Shown: in pieces, positions 1 to 7,742 of the stretch
Layout of the letters: every line of letters starts with the position of its first letter
Numbering within the stretch: position 1 is the first letter of the stretch
NCBI GenBank assembly: GCA_963643215.1
Contig: CAVIJY010000011.1
Location: 1-42,728, forward strand
DNA: 42,728 bases
DNA from: Darwinimomas sp963643215
GTDB taxonomy: Bacteria > Bacillota > Clostridia > Lachnospirales > Lachnospiraceae
Reading direction: 5' to 3'
Program-made: the position numbers and the translations under genes
The notes under the pieces: model-generated
The model's database searches: none
Told to the model about the DNA's origin: nothing
The model's input: the letters and a program-made list of their open reading frames with translations, nothing else

Positions 1-46
1 CTAATTCCACCTTCAGAGCAGGATCAACTTTACTTTTTCTATCCAT
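1..46 (-). CDS. Partial IS3-family OrfA-like transposase (N-terminus only)
   Basis: Only the first 15 codons lie in the window, beginning MDRKSKVDPALKVEL and running off the left edge. The opening resembles the helix-turn-helix OrfA proteins of IS3/IS150-type elements, which commonly begin with a KSKVD-like stretch followed by a KxxLV helix. A 13-bp inverted repeat just upstream looks like an element end, which supports the call. The fragment is too short for a firm family assignment; another small HTH protein remains possible. Confidence 0.4.
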   Translation of the reverse strand, partial: MDRKSKVDPALKVEL

Positions 47-52
47 AAAAAT

Positions 53-99
53 ACCCCCAAGTAGGTTTTATATTTCAGTGTCCTACTTGGGGGTAGCAT
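53..99 (-). repeat. Probable terminal region of the IS element, with a 13-bp inverted repeat
   Basis: ACCCCCAAGTAGG (53-65) is matched by CCTACTTGGGGGT (82-94). Read on the minus strand from about 99 inward the sequence is TGCTACCCCCAAGTAGGACA, the TG...CCCC..AA..GG.ACA pattern typical of IS150-group ends. The second copy lies next to the OrfA start, so it may also hide the transposase translation start in a hairpin. The exact element boundary and target duplication cannot be fixed without the other end. Confidence 0.45.
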
Positions 100-145
100 A
101 TCATAGTGCGACAGCCCCTTTTTGTTTTATCCTGAATATACCGTA

Positions 146-589
146 TCACTCCTCGGGAGTCTGCTCATGCTCCTCGGAGTCCTCTGTCGGAAAATCGGCA
201 GGATCATAGGCTATTCCGTTTCTGTCATAGTAGTTCTTGACAGCTGACTTTATCGCCTCCTCAGCCAGGACAGAGCAATGCATCTTGTGCGCCGGAAGTC
301 CGTCCAGCGCCTCTGCGACCGCCTTGTTGGTAAGCTGCAGCGCCTGCGACAGCGGCTTGCCCTTTATCATCTCCGTAGCCATCGAGCTGGACGCTATAGC
401 GCTTCCGCACCCGAATGTCTCGAACTTGACATCCTCAATCACCTGATTGTCATCGATCTTCAGATACATCTTCATGATATCTCCGCAGACCGGGTTTCCG
501 ACCTCGCCTACACCCGAGGCATTCTCTATCACTCCGACATTTCTCGGATTTCTGAAATGATCCATAACTGTTTCGCTGTACAATGCCAT
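146..589 (-). CDS. nifU: NifU/IscU-type Fe-S cluster assembly scaffold
   Basis: A 147-residue scaffold on which iron-sulfur clusters are built from sulfur delivered by the adjacent cysteine desulfurase. The three cluster-binding cysteines are present at about 35 (PVCGD), 61 (FGCGSA) and 105 (HCSVLAEE), with the conserved Asp37. The HscA-recognition LPPVK motif of proteobacterial IscU is replaced by LPAHK (about 98-102), as expected in a Gram-positive without HscAB. The C-terminus is a short acidic tail. The ATG at 589 is chosen because AAGGGGT lies seven bases upstream; an in-frame GTG at 598 has no such site. The gene follows nifS by 19 bases in the same direction, so the two are surely co-transcribed. 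Confidence 0.93.
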   Translation of the reverse strand: MALYSETVMDHFRNPRNVGVIENASGVGEVGNPVCGDIMKMYLKIDDNQVIEDVKFETFGCGSAIASSSMATEMIKGKPLSQALQLTNKAVAEALDGLPAHKMHCSVLAEEAIKSAVKNYYDRNGIAYDPADFPTEDSEEHEQTPEE

Positions 590-608
590 ATCAATCACCC
601 CTTCTGCC

Positions 609-1802
609 TTACTGTGCGAGAATATGCTGTCTTCTGCCCTTCACCAGGTCATCCCAGAACGGGGACATATTTCTCAGATATTCCACAACTTCCTTTACGG
701 ACTTGATCATATAATCAACCTGCTCCTCAGTCACATCATCTCCGAGTGACAGTCTCAGTGAGCCGTGAGCCACCTCGTGCGGCCTTCCTATCGCCAGAAG
801 CACATGACTCGGATCCAGCGATCCGGATGTACAGGCAGAGCCTGATGATGCCGATATACCCTTGTCATCCAGAAGCAGCAGCAGAGACTCTCCCTCGATA
901 CCCTCAAAGCAGAAGTTCACGGTTCCCGGAAGCCTCGTCTGACGATCGCCGTTCAGCTCTCCGTAGGGGATCTCATCCAGCCCCGCTATCAGCCTGTCTC
1001 TGAGCGGCACCATATGCGCCGTATATGCGTCAAGCCCGGCAGCGGCCTCCTCAAGCGCCGCAGCCATTCCCATGATTCCGGGGACATTTTCGGTGCCGGC
1101 TCTCTTGCCGCGCTCCTGCGCTCCTCCCTCTATGATATTGACCAGAGGAATGCCCTTCTTTGCATAGAGCACGCCTACGCCCTTGGGGCCGTGGAACTTG
1201 TGCGCCGAAAATGACAGCATGTCGATATTGTCGCGCTTCGTATCAACCGAGACATGCCCCATCGCCTGTACCGCATCGGTATGGAACGGTACTCCCCTGC
1301 TTCTGCAGATCTCGCCGATCTCACGAATGGGCTGCACCGTGCCGATCTCGTTGTTGGCATACATGATGGTCACCAGCGCGGTATCGTCGCGTATCGCGTC
1401 CGCCACCTGCTGCGGTGTCACTATACCGTTGGAATGAACATCCAGAAGTGTCACCTCAAAGCCTTCTTTTTCAAGCTTCTTCAATGTATGCAGAACCGCA
1501 TGATGCTCAAATGTCGTTGATATGATGTGCTTTTTGCCCTTTTTCTCTCCCCATCTTGCCGCGGAGATGATCGCCTGATTGTCCGCTTCGCTTCCTCCGG
1601 ATGTAAAGTACACCTCCCTCGGCTCACAGTTAAGGACTCTCGCAACCCTCTGCCTTGCGTCGTCAAGAGCATCCTTGGCCTTCTGGCCTATCACATACAG
1701 ACTGGACGGATTGCCGTATACCTCCTCCATATATGGGAGCATCGCGTCTATCGCTGTCCTGCTCATCTTTGTCGTTGCCGCGTTATCCGCATATATATTC
1801 AT
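609..1802 (-). CDS. nifS: Cysteine desulfurase (NifS/IscS family)
   Basis: A 397-residue PLP enzyme that converts cysteine to alanine and a protein-bound persulfide for Fe-S cluster and other sulfur pathways. It has the PLP lysine in SFSAHKFHGP (K202), the cofactor-binding His/Asp region (TDAVQA), and the mobile catalytic loop SSGSACTSGS with Cys324, the long-loop arrangement of group I desulfurases. AAGGAGG lies about ten bases before the ATG. It is first in a two-gene operon with the NifU scaffold. The promoter just upstream carries a CCTACT-type inverted repeat shared with metY, suggesting control by an Rrf2-like (IscR/CymR-type) regulator not seen in this window. Confidence 0.95.
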   Translation of the reverse strand: MNIYADNAATTKMSRTAIDAMLPYMEEVYGNPSSLYVIGQKAKDALDDARQRVARVLNCEPREVYFTSGGSEADNQAIISAARWGEKKGKKHIISTTFEHHAVLHTLKKLEKEGFEVTLLDVHSNGIVTPQQVADAIRDDTALVTIMYANNEIGTVQPIREIGEICRSRGVPFHTDAVQAMGHVSVDTKRDNIDMLSFSAHKFHGPKGVGVLYAKKGIPLVNIIEGGAQERGKRAGTENVPGIMGMAAALEEAAAGLDAYTAHMVPLRDRLIAGLDEIPYGELNGDRQTRLPGTVNFCFEGIEGESLLLLLDDKGISASSGSACTSGSLDPSHVLLAIGRPHEVAHGSLRLSLGDDVTEEQVDYMIKSVKEVVEYLRNMSPFWDDLVKGRRQHILAQ

Positions 1803-1821
1803 AGAATGCTGCCTCCTTATT

Positions 1822-1838
1822 CCTACTTCTCTAGTGGG
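1822..1838 (-). promoter_or_regulatory. Putative Rrf2-type operator of nifS
   Basis: An imperfect inverted repeat CCTACT-n5-AGTGGG lies immediately downstream of the nifS -10 box. The metY promoter has CCTACTAGGTAGG in nearly the same place. A second pair AGTAG...CTACT spans the -35/-10 spacer. The position suits a repressor that blocks initiation; the regulator identity is inference. Confidence 0.45.
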
Positions 1839-1845
1839 TAATTGG

Positions 1846-1874
1846 ATAGTAGCATATATTTCCTACTGTTTCAA
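1846..1874 (-). promoter_or_regulatory. nifS-nifU promoter
   Basis: On the minus strand, TTGAAA (1869-1874) and TACTAT (1846-1851) are separated by exactly 17 bases, and TGC precedes the -10 (extended -10). Transcription would start near 1839, giving a 5' leader of about 36 bases. Confidence 0.7.
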
Positions 1875-1916
1875 TGGGTTTTACGGGCAAATTCTGCACT
1901 TTTGATAATGCATCAA

Positions 1917-3470
1917 TCACAGCCTGATTCTATGGCAGTATTCCAGTCCGTCGACAAGATGACTCGCTATAAGCAGCGTTCTGGAGCCCTGCCTTTCTTT
2001 TATATAGTCGATGCAATGCCGTCTGGTCTCTGCATCAAGCCCGTTGAACGGCTCATCCATGACCAGAAACTGTGACGGACGCAGGCACGCCCGCACTATG
2101 CATACTCTTCTTCGCATGCCTCCCGACAGCTCGCATACAGGCTTGTCAAGCGAATCGCCCGGCAGTATACGGCTCAGCTCGCGGCGAATCATCTCACGGT
2201 CGGGATGTCTGAATATCATGGCGACATTGTCTGCAGCACTGAACTCCTCGCACAGACGATCCTCCTGAAATACCGCTCCGAAGCTCGGTTTTGATGTGTA
2301 CAGCACGCTGCCCGCATCCGCCGTCTCCAGTCCCAGAAGTATCCTTATCAGGGTTGTCTTGCCGCTGCCCGACGGTCCTGTCAGAAGATATGCCCCGCCG
2401 CTCTCAAATGCTGCATCATATCCGCGCAGCACCGGCCTTTTGTCATAGCTTTTACTGATTTTGACCAGACTCACCGCAGTCCCTGCACCCGTGCCGGGTA
2501 TCCTTATGTCTGCCGCAGCGCGCCCTTCCATGCCGGATGTCTCGGAGTTCTCCGAGGCCCGCCCGTCCATATGAAGAGTCTCGGGATTCTCAGGAGCTTT
2601 CTCGTAAGCGTCAGACCCCTCATGAGCTTCCTGCAGCCTTGCATTGTCTGCGCAGCCGCTCGCGCATGATTCCCCGGCGTCGGCTGCTCTGTCATGCACT
2701 GCCCCGGCATTGACTGCTCTCTCGTGCACTGCCCTGCGGTCACGCCTTTCAAGCAGCGTCATTACGCCTCTTTCAAAGATCCATGACATGATGATGATCA
2801 CTATGGTCCATGCAAAGACATCCGCTGTCTCAAAAAATATCTTTGAACGGTACAATGCATTGCCTATGGTATGCAGCGGCTGACCTATGACCTCGGCCGC
2901 CACCCCGCTCTTCCAGCTCATTCCGAGCGACAGCGACAGCGCTCCCGACAAATTCGGACGAAGCGCCGGTATGTAGATATATCGTATCTGCGCCGGGAGC
3001 GGGATATTGAACACATGCGCCAGCTCGAGCAGCTTCGCGTCGACTGCCTCAAGCCCGCTTTGCGTATTCAGATACAGTATCGGAATCACAACGAAAAAGC
3101 AGACGAGCAGCGAAAGATTCGCATTGCCCGCCCATATGAGCAGCAATATCACAAAGCTCACTACCGGGGTGGATTTTAAAATCATGAAAAAGGGCTCGAG
3201 CAGCTCACCGACAGCCCTGTATCTATAACTCAGAACCGCCAGTGCGATTCCGGCGCATGCCCCGGAGCAAAAACCGGCTGCTATCCGGGTCAGAGTAGAT
3301 GCTATCGATATGTAGAACTCGCGCGTGCCGAGAAGCCGGATCAGAGCCCTGCATGCGGCTGCCGGTCCGACGAAGAGTATCTCATTGGATATGACGCGAT
3401 CCAGCACGCACCAGAGTGCGAGCCAGACCGCGGCGATCAGAATATTTCTTTGTAGTTTTTTTGCTTTCAT
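1917..3470 (-). CDS. ABC transporter with permease and ATPase fused in one chain (SsuC/TauC-like plus ATPase)
   Basis: A 517-residue protein joining two parts that are normally separate. Residues 1-240 form a BPD-type membrane permease of the nitrate/sulfonate/taurine/thiamine-precursor class, with about six membrane segments and an EAA-like loop near 150-175. Residues about 332-517 form an ABC ATPase with Walker A GPSGSGKT (365-372), Q-loop Gln402, signature LSGGM (448-452), Walker B VMDE (470-473) and H-loop His504. The ATPase is short, about 185 residues. Between them is a hydrophilic linker of about 90 residues with repeated AVHERAV/AVHDRAA and MDGRASE/MEGRAAA units. No binding protein gene is adjacent, so the substrate is unknown. 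The -10 box ends only nine bases before the ATG, leaving almost no leader. Confidence 0.8.
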   Translation of the reverse strand: MKAKKLQRNILIAAVWLALWCVLDRVISNEILFVGPAAACRALIRLLGTREFYISIASTLTRIAAGFCSGACAGIALAVLSYRYRAVGELLEPFFMILKSTPVVSFVILLLIWAGNANLSLLVCFFVVIPILYLNTQSGLEAVDAKLLELAHVFNIPLPAQIRYIYIPALRPNLSGALSLSLGMSWKSGVAAEVIGQPLHTIGNALYRSKIFFETADVFAWTIVIIIMSWIFERGVMTLLERRDRRAVHERAVNAGAVHDRAADAGESCASGCADNARLQEAHEGSDAYEKAPENPETLHMDGRASENSETSGMEGRAAADIRIPGTGAGTAVSLVKISKSYDKRPVLRGYDAAFESGGAYLLTGPSGSGKTTLIRILLGLETADAGSVLYTSKPSFGAVFQEDRLCEEFSAADNVAMIFRHPDREMIRRELSRILPGDSLDKPVCELSGGMRRRVCIVRACLRPSQFLVMDEPFNGLDAETRRHCIDYIKERQGSRTLLIASHLVDGLEYCHRIRL

Positions 3471-3479
3471 CTGCAGCTA

Positions 3480-3488
3480 AGTATAGCA
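3480..3488 (-). promoter_or_regulatory. Extended -10 promoter of the ABC fusion gene
   Basis: TGCTATACT on the minus strand ends nine bases before the start codon. No good -35 is visible. Transcription would begin two or three bases before the ATG, leaving no room for a Shine-Dalgarno site, and none is seen. Confidence 0.5.
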
Positions 3489-3564
3489 CAGCTGCATCAC
3501 CGGCGAGTCATCAGATGCGCAAAACCGGAATTTTCGAAAATGCAGTCCGCGATGTCCTACCGCA

Positions 3565-4617
3565 TCACTCTGCCACATGCCCTACATGTACCTTTTCCTT
3601 GTCATACACATCCTGCATGAAGTAGTCTGCCAGAGGCAGCCAGAGATTGAAGTTCTTATACCGCTCAAAGCCGTTCTCCATCATCTTGTATCCCGCACAT
3701 CCGTGAGGCGTTCCCGCAAATGTATGCACCTCAACATTCACTCCGTGCTTTAACAGATCGTCATAGTAATAGCTCAGGTTCTTCATGGCGCCGTCGTCTC
3801 TGCCTACAGCTATAAATGTCGGCGGATAGACCACATCGGTATAATCATATACATAGTCCGGATCATGATGGTCATGCTCGAATCTTGGTCCGTAGATGCA
3901 CAGGAATGCGTCCGGCGCTCCATAGAACTCATCAAGCTCGTCAGGCTCGTAATCAGGATATGTATCCTTTACCGTCTGCTTCCCTGAGAAAAAGCGGATA
4001 TTGTTGTCTATGGAGAGACCTCCGTTGGAGAATCCGGCTGCTGCCACCTGATCCGGGTTTATGCGATACCTTCCTGCATTCGCACGAATATAGCGTATGG
4101 CTCTTGCGATATCCACTCCGTTGTCCTGCTTGCTCCACGGATTGCCGTTTACGCGAAGCGCCAGCACAAAGCACTGATATCCAAGCTCATTCAGATCCCA
4201 TGCCGACTGAAAGCCTGCTGCCATGAGAGATCTTCCCTGATCCCCGCCTGTCACCAGAAGCACCGCCCCCTTGGGCTTTCTTCCGTCCTGAATCAGTATC
4301 TCATGCATATAAGGGACGAAATCCGGATTGTGATTGTACTTGAAATCTGTATTTTCCTTATAGTCGGTATTGGACGGCATCCTGCCTTCCGGCCATATGT
4401 ATACGCGGTTCCACGGCTTTTCGGTCACCGGCTTCATATTCACGCGCATCTCATGGAAATGCTCGATCAGCTCATCTTTTTTCGCCTCATCCTTTTCCTT
4501 TTCGATCTTTCTGGAAAGATGGTTCATCTCGATCATCTCATCCATCGGATAGTAAATCGCATTCTGAAACAGCTCGCATGCCAAAACCATCTCCTCGCGG
4601 AAATTATATCTTCCCAT
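3565..4617 (-). CDS. Alpha/beta-hydrolase esterase
   Basis: A 350-residue cytoplasmic hydrolase, no signal peptide. The nucleophile elbow GFSNGG places Ser197, with acid candidate Asp274 (VGRDDG) and catalytic His305 (GTPHGC); LLVTGGDQG near 121-129 may form the oxyanion region. This fits the acetyl-esterase/carbohydrate-esterase type of alpha/beta hydrolase. The N-terminal 100 residues are charged and helical and unlike the usual fold. AAGGAGG spaced six bases before the second of two adjacent ATGs fixes the start at 4617 (4620 is the alternative). A longer in-frame reading to 4728 would begin upstream of the promoter, so it is rejected. The substrate cannot be told from sequence. Confidence 0.8.
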   Translation of the reverse strand: MGRYNFREEMVLACELFQNAIYYPMDEMIEMNHLSRKIEKEKDEAKKDELIEHFHEMRVNMKPVTEKPWNRVYIWPEGRMPSNTDYKENTDFKYNHNPDFVPYMHEILIQDGRKPKGAVLLVTGGDQGRSLMAAGFQSAWDLNELGYQCFVLALRVNGNPWSKQDNGVDIARAIRYIRANAGRYRINPDQVAAAGFSNGGLSIDNNIRFFSGKQTVKDTYPDYEPDELDEFYGAPDAFLCIYGPRFEHDHHDPDYVYDYTDVVYPPTFIAVGRDDGAMKNLSYYYDDLLKHGVNVEVHTFAGTPHGCAGYKMMENGFERYKNFNLWLPLADYFMQDVYDKEKVHVGHVAE

Positions 4618-4687
4618 CATGTGCCTCCTTGCCTGCAATATCATGCCATATACAGCCGATATACCGGCCGTATGTTCTTCTGTGTAC

Positions 4688-4716
4688 ATTTTAGAAAACA
4701 CAATGGACGATTTCAA
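4688..4716 (-). promoter_or_regulatory. Promoter of the esterase gene
   Basis: TTGAAA (4711-4716) and TAAAAT (4688-4693) on the minus strand are 17 bases apart. The start would be near 4681, giving a leader of about 64 bases. Confidence 0.7.
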
Positions 4717-4906
4717 TGAACGCGTCATTCCTGTTAGCTATGGAGACCATACTTTTTTGCGTATTGCCGATACCGTACACTATGTAGCCGGAGCTTCAAT
4801 GAACCGATGACATTTCTGACACCATAAAGGCGTTTAGTGTAACTTTTTTGCAGAGTTCACATAAAGGCACCGCGACATCAGGGTGCAGTCGTCTGAGACC
4901 CGGCCG

Positions 4907-4978
4907 AAAAAAAACCGCCTGCCCGACTGATCAGCCCATGCGCGTCGGCATGAGCCCATCTTCGCCGGGCAGGCGGTT
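4907..4978 (-). terminator. Rho-independent terminator of enolase
   Basis: A 13-bp perfect stem (AACCGCCTGCCCG at 4913-4925 against 4966-4978) with a branched loop containing a smaller CATGC/GCATG hairpin. On the minus strand it is followed directly by a run of eight T. It lies about 25 bases after the enolase stop. Confidence 0.9.
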
Positions 4979-5001
4979 ATTGCTTCGTATAAATGATCTC
5001 T

Positions 5002-6297
5002 TTACTTGCGGTACTTCTTAAGTGCCTCCCAGCCGAGATAATGGGCGTCGCTTCCGAGCTCATCCTCGATCTCCATGAGGCGGTTGTACTTCGCTATTCT
5101 CTCGGATCTTGACATAGAACCGGTCTTTATCATGGCCGAGCCCATGGCAACGGACAGATCAGCGATTGTCGTATCCTCTGTCTCGCCCGAGCGGTGTGAA
5201 ACCACATTCATCCAGCCGTTCTTGTGAGCCAGATTCATGGTCTGTATGGTCTCTGTCAGAGATCCGATCTGGTTGAGCTTTATAAGGACTGCATTTGCCG
5301 TGTTCAGCTCTATGCCCTTTGCCACACGCTCCTTGTTTGTGACAAAGAGATCATCACCTACAAGACCTACTCTGTCGCCTACTCTCGCAGTAAGCTTTGC
5401 CCAGCCTTCCCAGTCGTCCTCTGCGAGTGCATCCTCTATCGTGACGATCGGATACTTGTCAAGAAGTCTCTCAACATACTCGATCATCTCATCGGATGTC
5501 TTCTCGCCCTCGCCCGAGCGTGCCAGATTGTAAACCTTCTTTTCTGCATCATAAAACTCGGATGAAGCGAAGTCCGCGGATATGCACATATCCTTGCCCG
5601 GTACATAGCCGGCTCTCTCTATAGCCTTGCAGATGACCTCAAACGGCTCCTCATTGCTGCTCAGCGACGGAGCGTAGCCGCCCTCGTCTCCCACGGTGGT
5701 TGTCTGCTTCATCTCAAGCAGCACCTTCTTGAGCTCATGGAACACCTCAGCGCCCATCCTTACAGCCTCATGGAATGTAGGAGCGCCGACGGGAACCAGC
5801 ATATATTCCTGGAAATCAACAGAGGATATCGCATGGCTTCCTCCGTTGAGCACATTCATCATCGGAACAGGCAGCGTATATGCCCCGACACCGCCGATAT
5901 ATCTGTAAAGCGGCATATTTTTCTCATCCGCGCTTGCTCTGGCTGCGGCAAGAGATACCGCAAGGATAGCATTTGCGCCGAGCCTTCCCTTGTTGGGAGT
6001 CCCGTCAAGCTCTATCATCTTCTCATCGATTCCAACCTGATCGCAGGAATCAAATCCGATCAGTGCCTTTGCAATCTCGGTATTGACATTCTCGACCGCC
6101 TTCAGTACGCCCTTGCCGCCGTACCTGCTCTTGTCTCCGTCGCGAAGCTCATGTGCCTCGTGTATACCCGTTGACGCACCTGACGGAGACATGGCTGCCC
6201 CCCTGCCGCCAGCCTCTGTGGTCACTACACATGCCACGGTAGGATTGCCTCTGGAATCAAGCACCTCTCTTGCTACGATTGATTTAATTGCACTCAT
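5002..6297 (-). CDS. eno: Enolase
   Basis: A 431-residue phosphopyruvate hydratase, interconverting 2-phosphoglycerate and phosphoenolpyruvate in glycolysis. Family landmarks are all present: N-terminal DSRGNPTV, the flexible loop SGASTGIHEA, metal ligands in SADFASSEFYD, IEDALAEDDWEGW and LVGDDLFVTN, the catalytic lysine region LIKLNQIGSLTET, and HRSGETEDTTIADLSVA near the C-terminus. Full length, with AAAGGAGAGG about six bases before the ATG. It is monocistronic, with its own promoter and a strong terminator. Confidence 0.98.
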   Translation of the reverse strand: MSAIKSIVAREVLDSRGNPTVACVVTTEAGGRGAAMSPSGASTGIHEAHELRDGDKSRYGGKGVLKAVENVNTEIAKALIGFDSCDQVGIDEKMIELDGTPNKGRLGANAILAVSLAAARASADEKNMPLYRYIGGVGAYTLPVPMMNVLNGGSHAISSVDFQEYMLVPVGAPTFHEAVRMGAEVFHELKKVLLEMKQTTTVGDEGGYAPSLSSNEEPFEVICKAIERAGYVPGKDMCISADFASSEFYDAEKKVYNLARSGEGEKTSDEMIEYVERLLDKYPIVTIEDALAEDDWEGWAKLTARVGDRVGLVGDDLFVTNKERVAKGIELNTANAVLIKLNQIGSLTETIQTMNLAHKNGWMNVVSHRSGETEDTTIADLSVAMGSAMIKTGSMSRSERIAKYNRLMEIEDELGSDAHYLGWEALKKYRK

Positions 6298-6374
6298 TCT
6301 TTCCTCTCCTTTTGAATATTGCAGCCCCTGTGCATCATCAGGCTGCCGGGCCCGGTGCCCGTAGATTCCCTACG

Positions 6375-6403
6375 AGTATAAAGCCGAAAGCACCATAAAA
6401 CAA
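6375..6403 (-). promoter_or_regulatory. Enolase promoter
   Basis: TTGTTT (6398-6403), 17-base spacer, TATACT (6375-6380) on the minus strand. It abuts the end of the upstream araC-type gene. The roughly 70-base leader contains a GC-rich palindromic patch around GGGCCC (6345-6362). Confidence 0.7.
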
Positions 6404-6411
6404 GTACCCGG

Positions 6412-7353
6412 CTACAGCCTCAATATATAGCTTTCCAGCTTCTCATCAGCGAGCCTGTTGTCGGCCTCCAGAAATCTCACACCCTTTCCCCGCATTATAG
6501 TTGTCCTGTGCTCCGCGCGGTAGTCTGCCGGGAGCTGTCCGAAATTCTCCCTGAACAGCCGGTTAAATGTCTTCAGATCAGGAAAGCCGCTCTCAAGCGC
6601 AGTCTGAGTCAGTGAGACATCCATGTCTCCCAGTCTTTCGATGCTCTCCGAGAGGCGTATCATCGTCAGATAGTCATAAAAACTGATCCCGCAGTTCTTT
6701 TTGAAAAATGTCGACACATATGTCCTGTTGTATCCGAATCTCTCCGCAACCTCCTCCAGCGTGATCTTCTCCGCATAATGCTGCTTTATATACCCTATCA
6801 TCTCCGCGATCTTCTGCTCATGCTCCGCGTTGATATTGACAGCACTGTCCTGTTCAACTCTCGGCTCCAGCATCGTATAAAGCGACAGCTTCAGGCCTTC
6901 ATATGCAGACAAAAACTGTCTCTCGTCATCGTTCATGGCGCTTCTCATCATGACCGCCGCCATGTGGCGGATCACCGCCGCGGCAGGGCTGCTTCTCGTC
7001 GTCTCGTCCGTAGCGCAGTCGAACCTGCACACCATCCCCTCCGGTATATATGTTGAAAAGGCATCCATCGGAAAATGCAGCGTCATGGCCAGCGTGTTCG
7101 GCTCAAGTGCAAGAGAGGCATGCCCCACCAGCGGATTGATGATGAAGAAATCATCCTCATGAAAGACCCTGGATCGTCCGCCCGCGCCGGTCTTCATGCT
7201 CCCTCTCAGGACAAATTCCAGCTCATACTGATGATGCCAGTTGTAGCGGTAGCTCAGCATCTGATGCACATAGCAGTTGATCGTCTTTCCTGGCTCCGGC
7301 GTATATTCACGAAAATACTGTCCCCTCTGCGGGTAGTATTGAAAGAATTCCAT
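6412..7353 (-). CDS. AraC-family transcriptional regulator
   Basis: A 313-residue one-component regulator. Residues about 20-130 look like the cupin-type sensor domain of AraC proteins (HQYELEFVLRGS, HEDDFFIINPLVGH). The last 100 residues hold two helix-turn-helix motifs, ITLEEVAERFGYNRTYVSTF and the signature SQTALESGFPDLKTFNRLF with FRENFGQLPADYR. The ATG at 7353 has GGAGG five bases upstream; an in-frame start nine codons earlier lacks this. It is transcribed divergently from the sugar-acid dehydratase gene at 8229, a likely target (inference). A 28-nt palindrome covers its -35 region and may be its own operator. Ligand unknown, probably a sugar or sugar acid. Confidence 0.9.
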   Translation of the reverse strand: MEFFQYYPQRGQYFREYTPEPGKTINCYVHQMLSYRYNWHHQYELEFVLRGSMKTGAGGRSRVFHEDDFFIINPLVGHASLALEPNTLAMTLHFPMDAFSTYIPEGMVCRFDCATDETTRSSPAAAVIRHMAAVMMRSAMNDDERQFLSAYEGLKLSLYTMLEPRVEQDSAVNINAEHEQKIAEMIGYIKQHYAEKITLEEVAERFGYNRTYVSTFFKKNCGISFYDYLTMIRLSESIERLGDMDVSLTQTALESGFPDLKTFNRLFRENFGQLPADYRAEHRTTIMRGKGVRFLEADNRLADEKLESYILRL

Positions 7354-7392
7354 AAGTACCTCCGTCCTGCTGCAGAACATATCCTGCTGCCT

Positions 7393-7401
7393 AGTTTAAC
7401 A
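7393..7401 (-). promoter_or_regulatory. Extended -10 promoter of the araC-type gene
   Basis: TGTTAAACT on the minus strand, with a start expected near 7386. The -35 region falls inside the palindrome at 7412-7439. Confidence 0.5.
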
Positions 7402-7411
7402 CATCTGTAAT

Positions 7412-7439
7412 CAGATATTCCGGATATCCAAATATTCTG
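7412..7439. promoter_or_regulatory. 28-nt imperfect palindrome, candidate AraC operator
   Basis: The two halves CAGATATTCCGGATATCC and CAGAATATTTGGATATCC face each other and overlap in the middle. It sits over the -35 position of the araC-type promoter, so autoregulation is a reasonable guess. Confidence 0.4.
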
Positions 7440-7454
7440 ACGGGTGAAATGTTT

Positions 7455-7497
7455 GGTTACAGTAGGAGTGCGGCAGCACGAAACAATCCGAGTAACC
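7455..7497 (+). repeat. 43-nt deletion form of the GGTTAC element
   Basis: It begins GGTTACAGT and ends AACAATCCGAGTAACC like the 189-nt element but lacks almost everything between. It keeps the core hairpin (GTGC-ggca-GCAC). The flanking bases extend the terminal inverted repeat to TTTGGTTAC/GTAACCAAA. Confidence 0.75.
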
Positions 7498-7742
7498 AAA
7501 ATCCGGGTTCAGGCTCTCCCCTGCCCTCACGCCGCTTCTATACACCGATACATCCCGCATGCTGCGGCGTTTTTTCAGTATCTCACCGCCTTCTCTGCAT
7601 ATTGAAAATATTTCGCATGCATGTAAATCATCTTCGCCGCTTTTCATTATTTTATTTTCTTGTATGTTCATGTATACAAAAATAACTTTGCAATATTTTC
7701 AACGACACATGAATATTCGCTTTCTATAATCTGAAACCAACA

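Noticed and set aside
4618..4728. Longer start for the esterase
   Set aside because: The extension would begin upstream of a good promoter (4688-4716), so it could not be transcribed from it.
7411..7671. Open frame of 86 codons on the minus strand between the araC gene and the repeats
   Set aside because: Its C-terminal end lies in the short GGTTAC element and the araC promoter; nothing supports translation.
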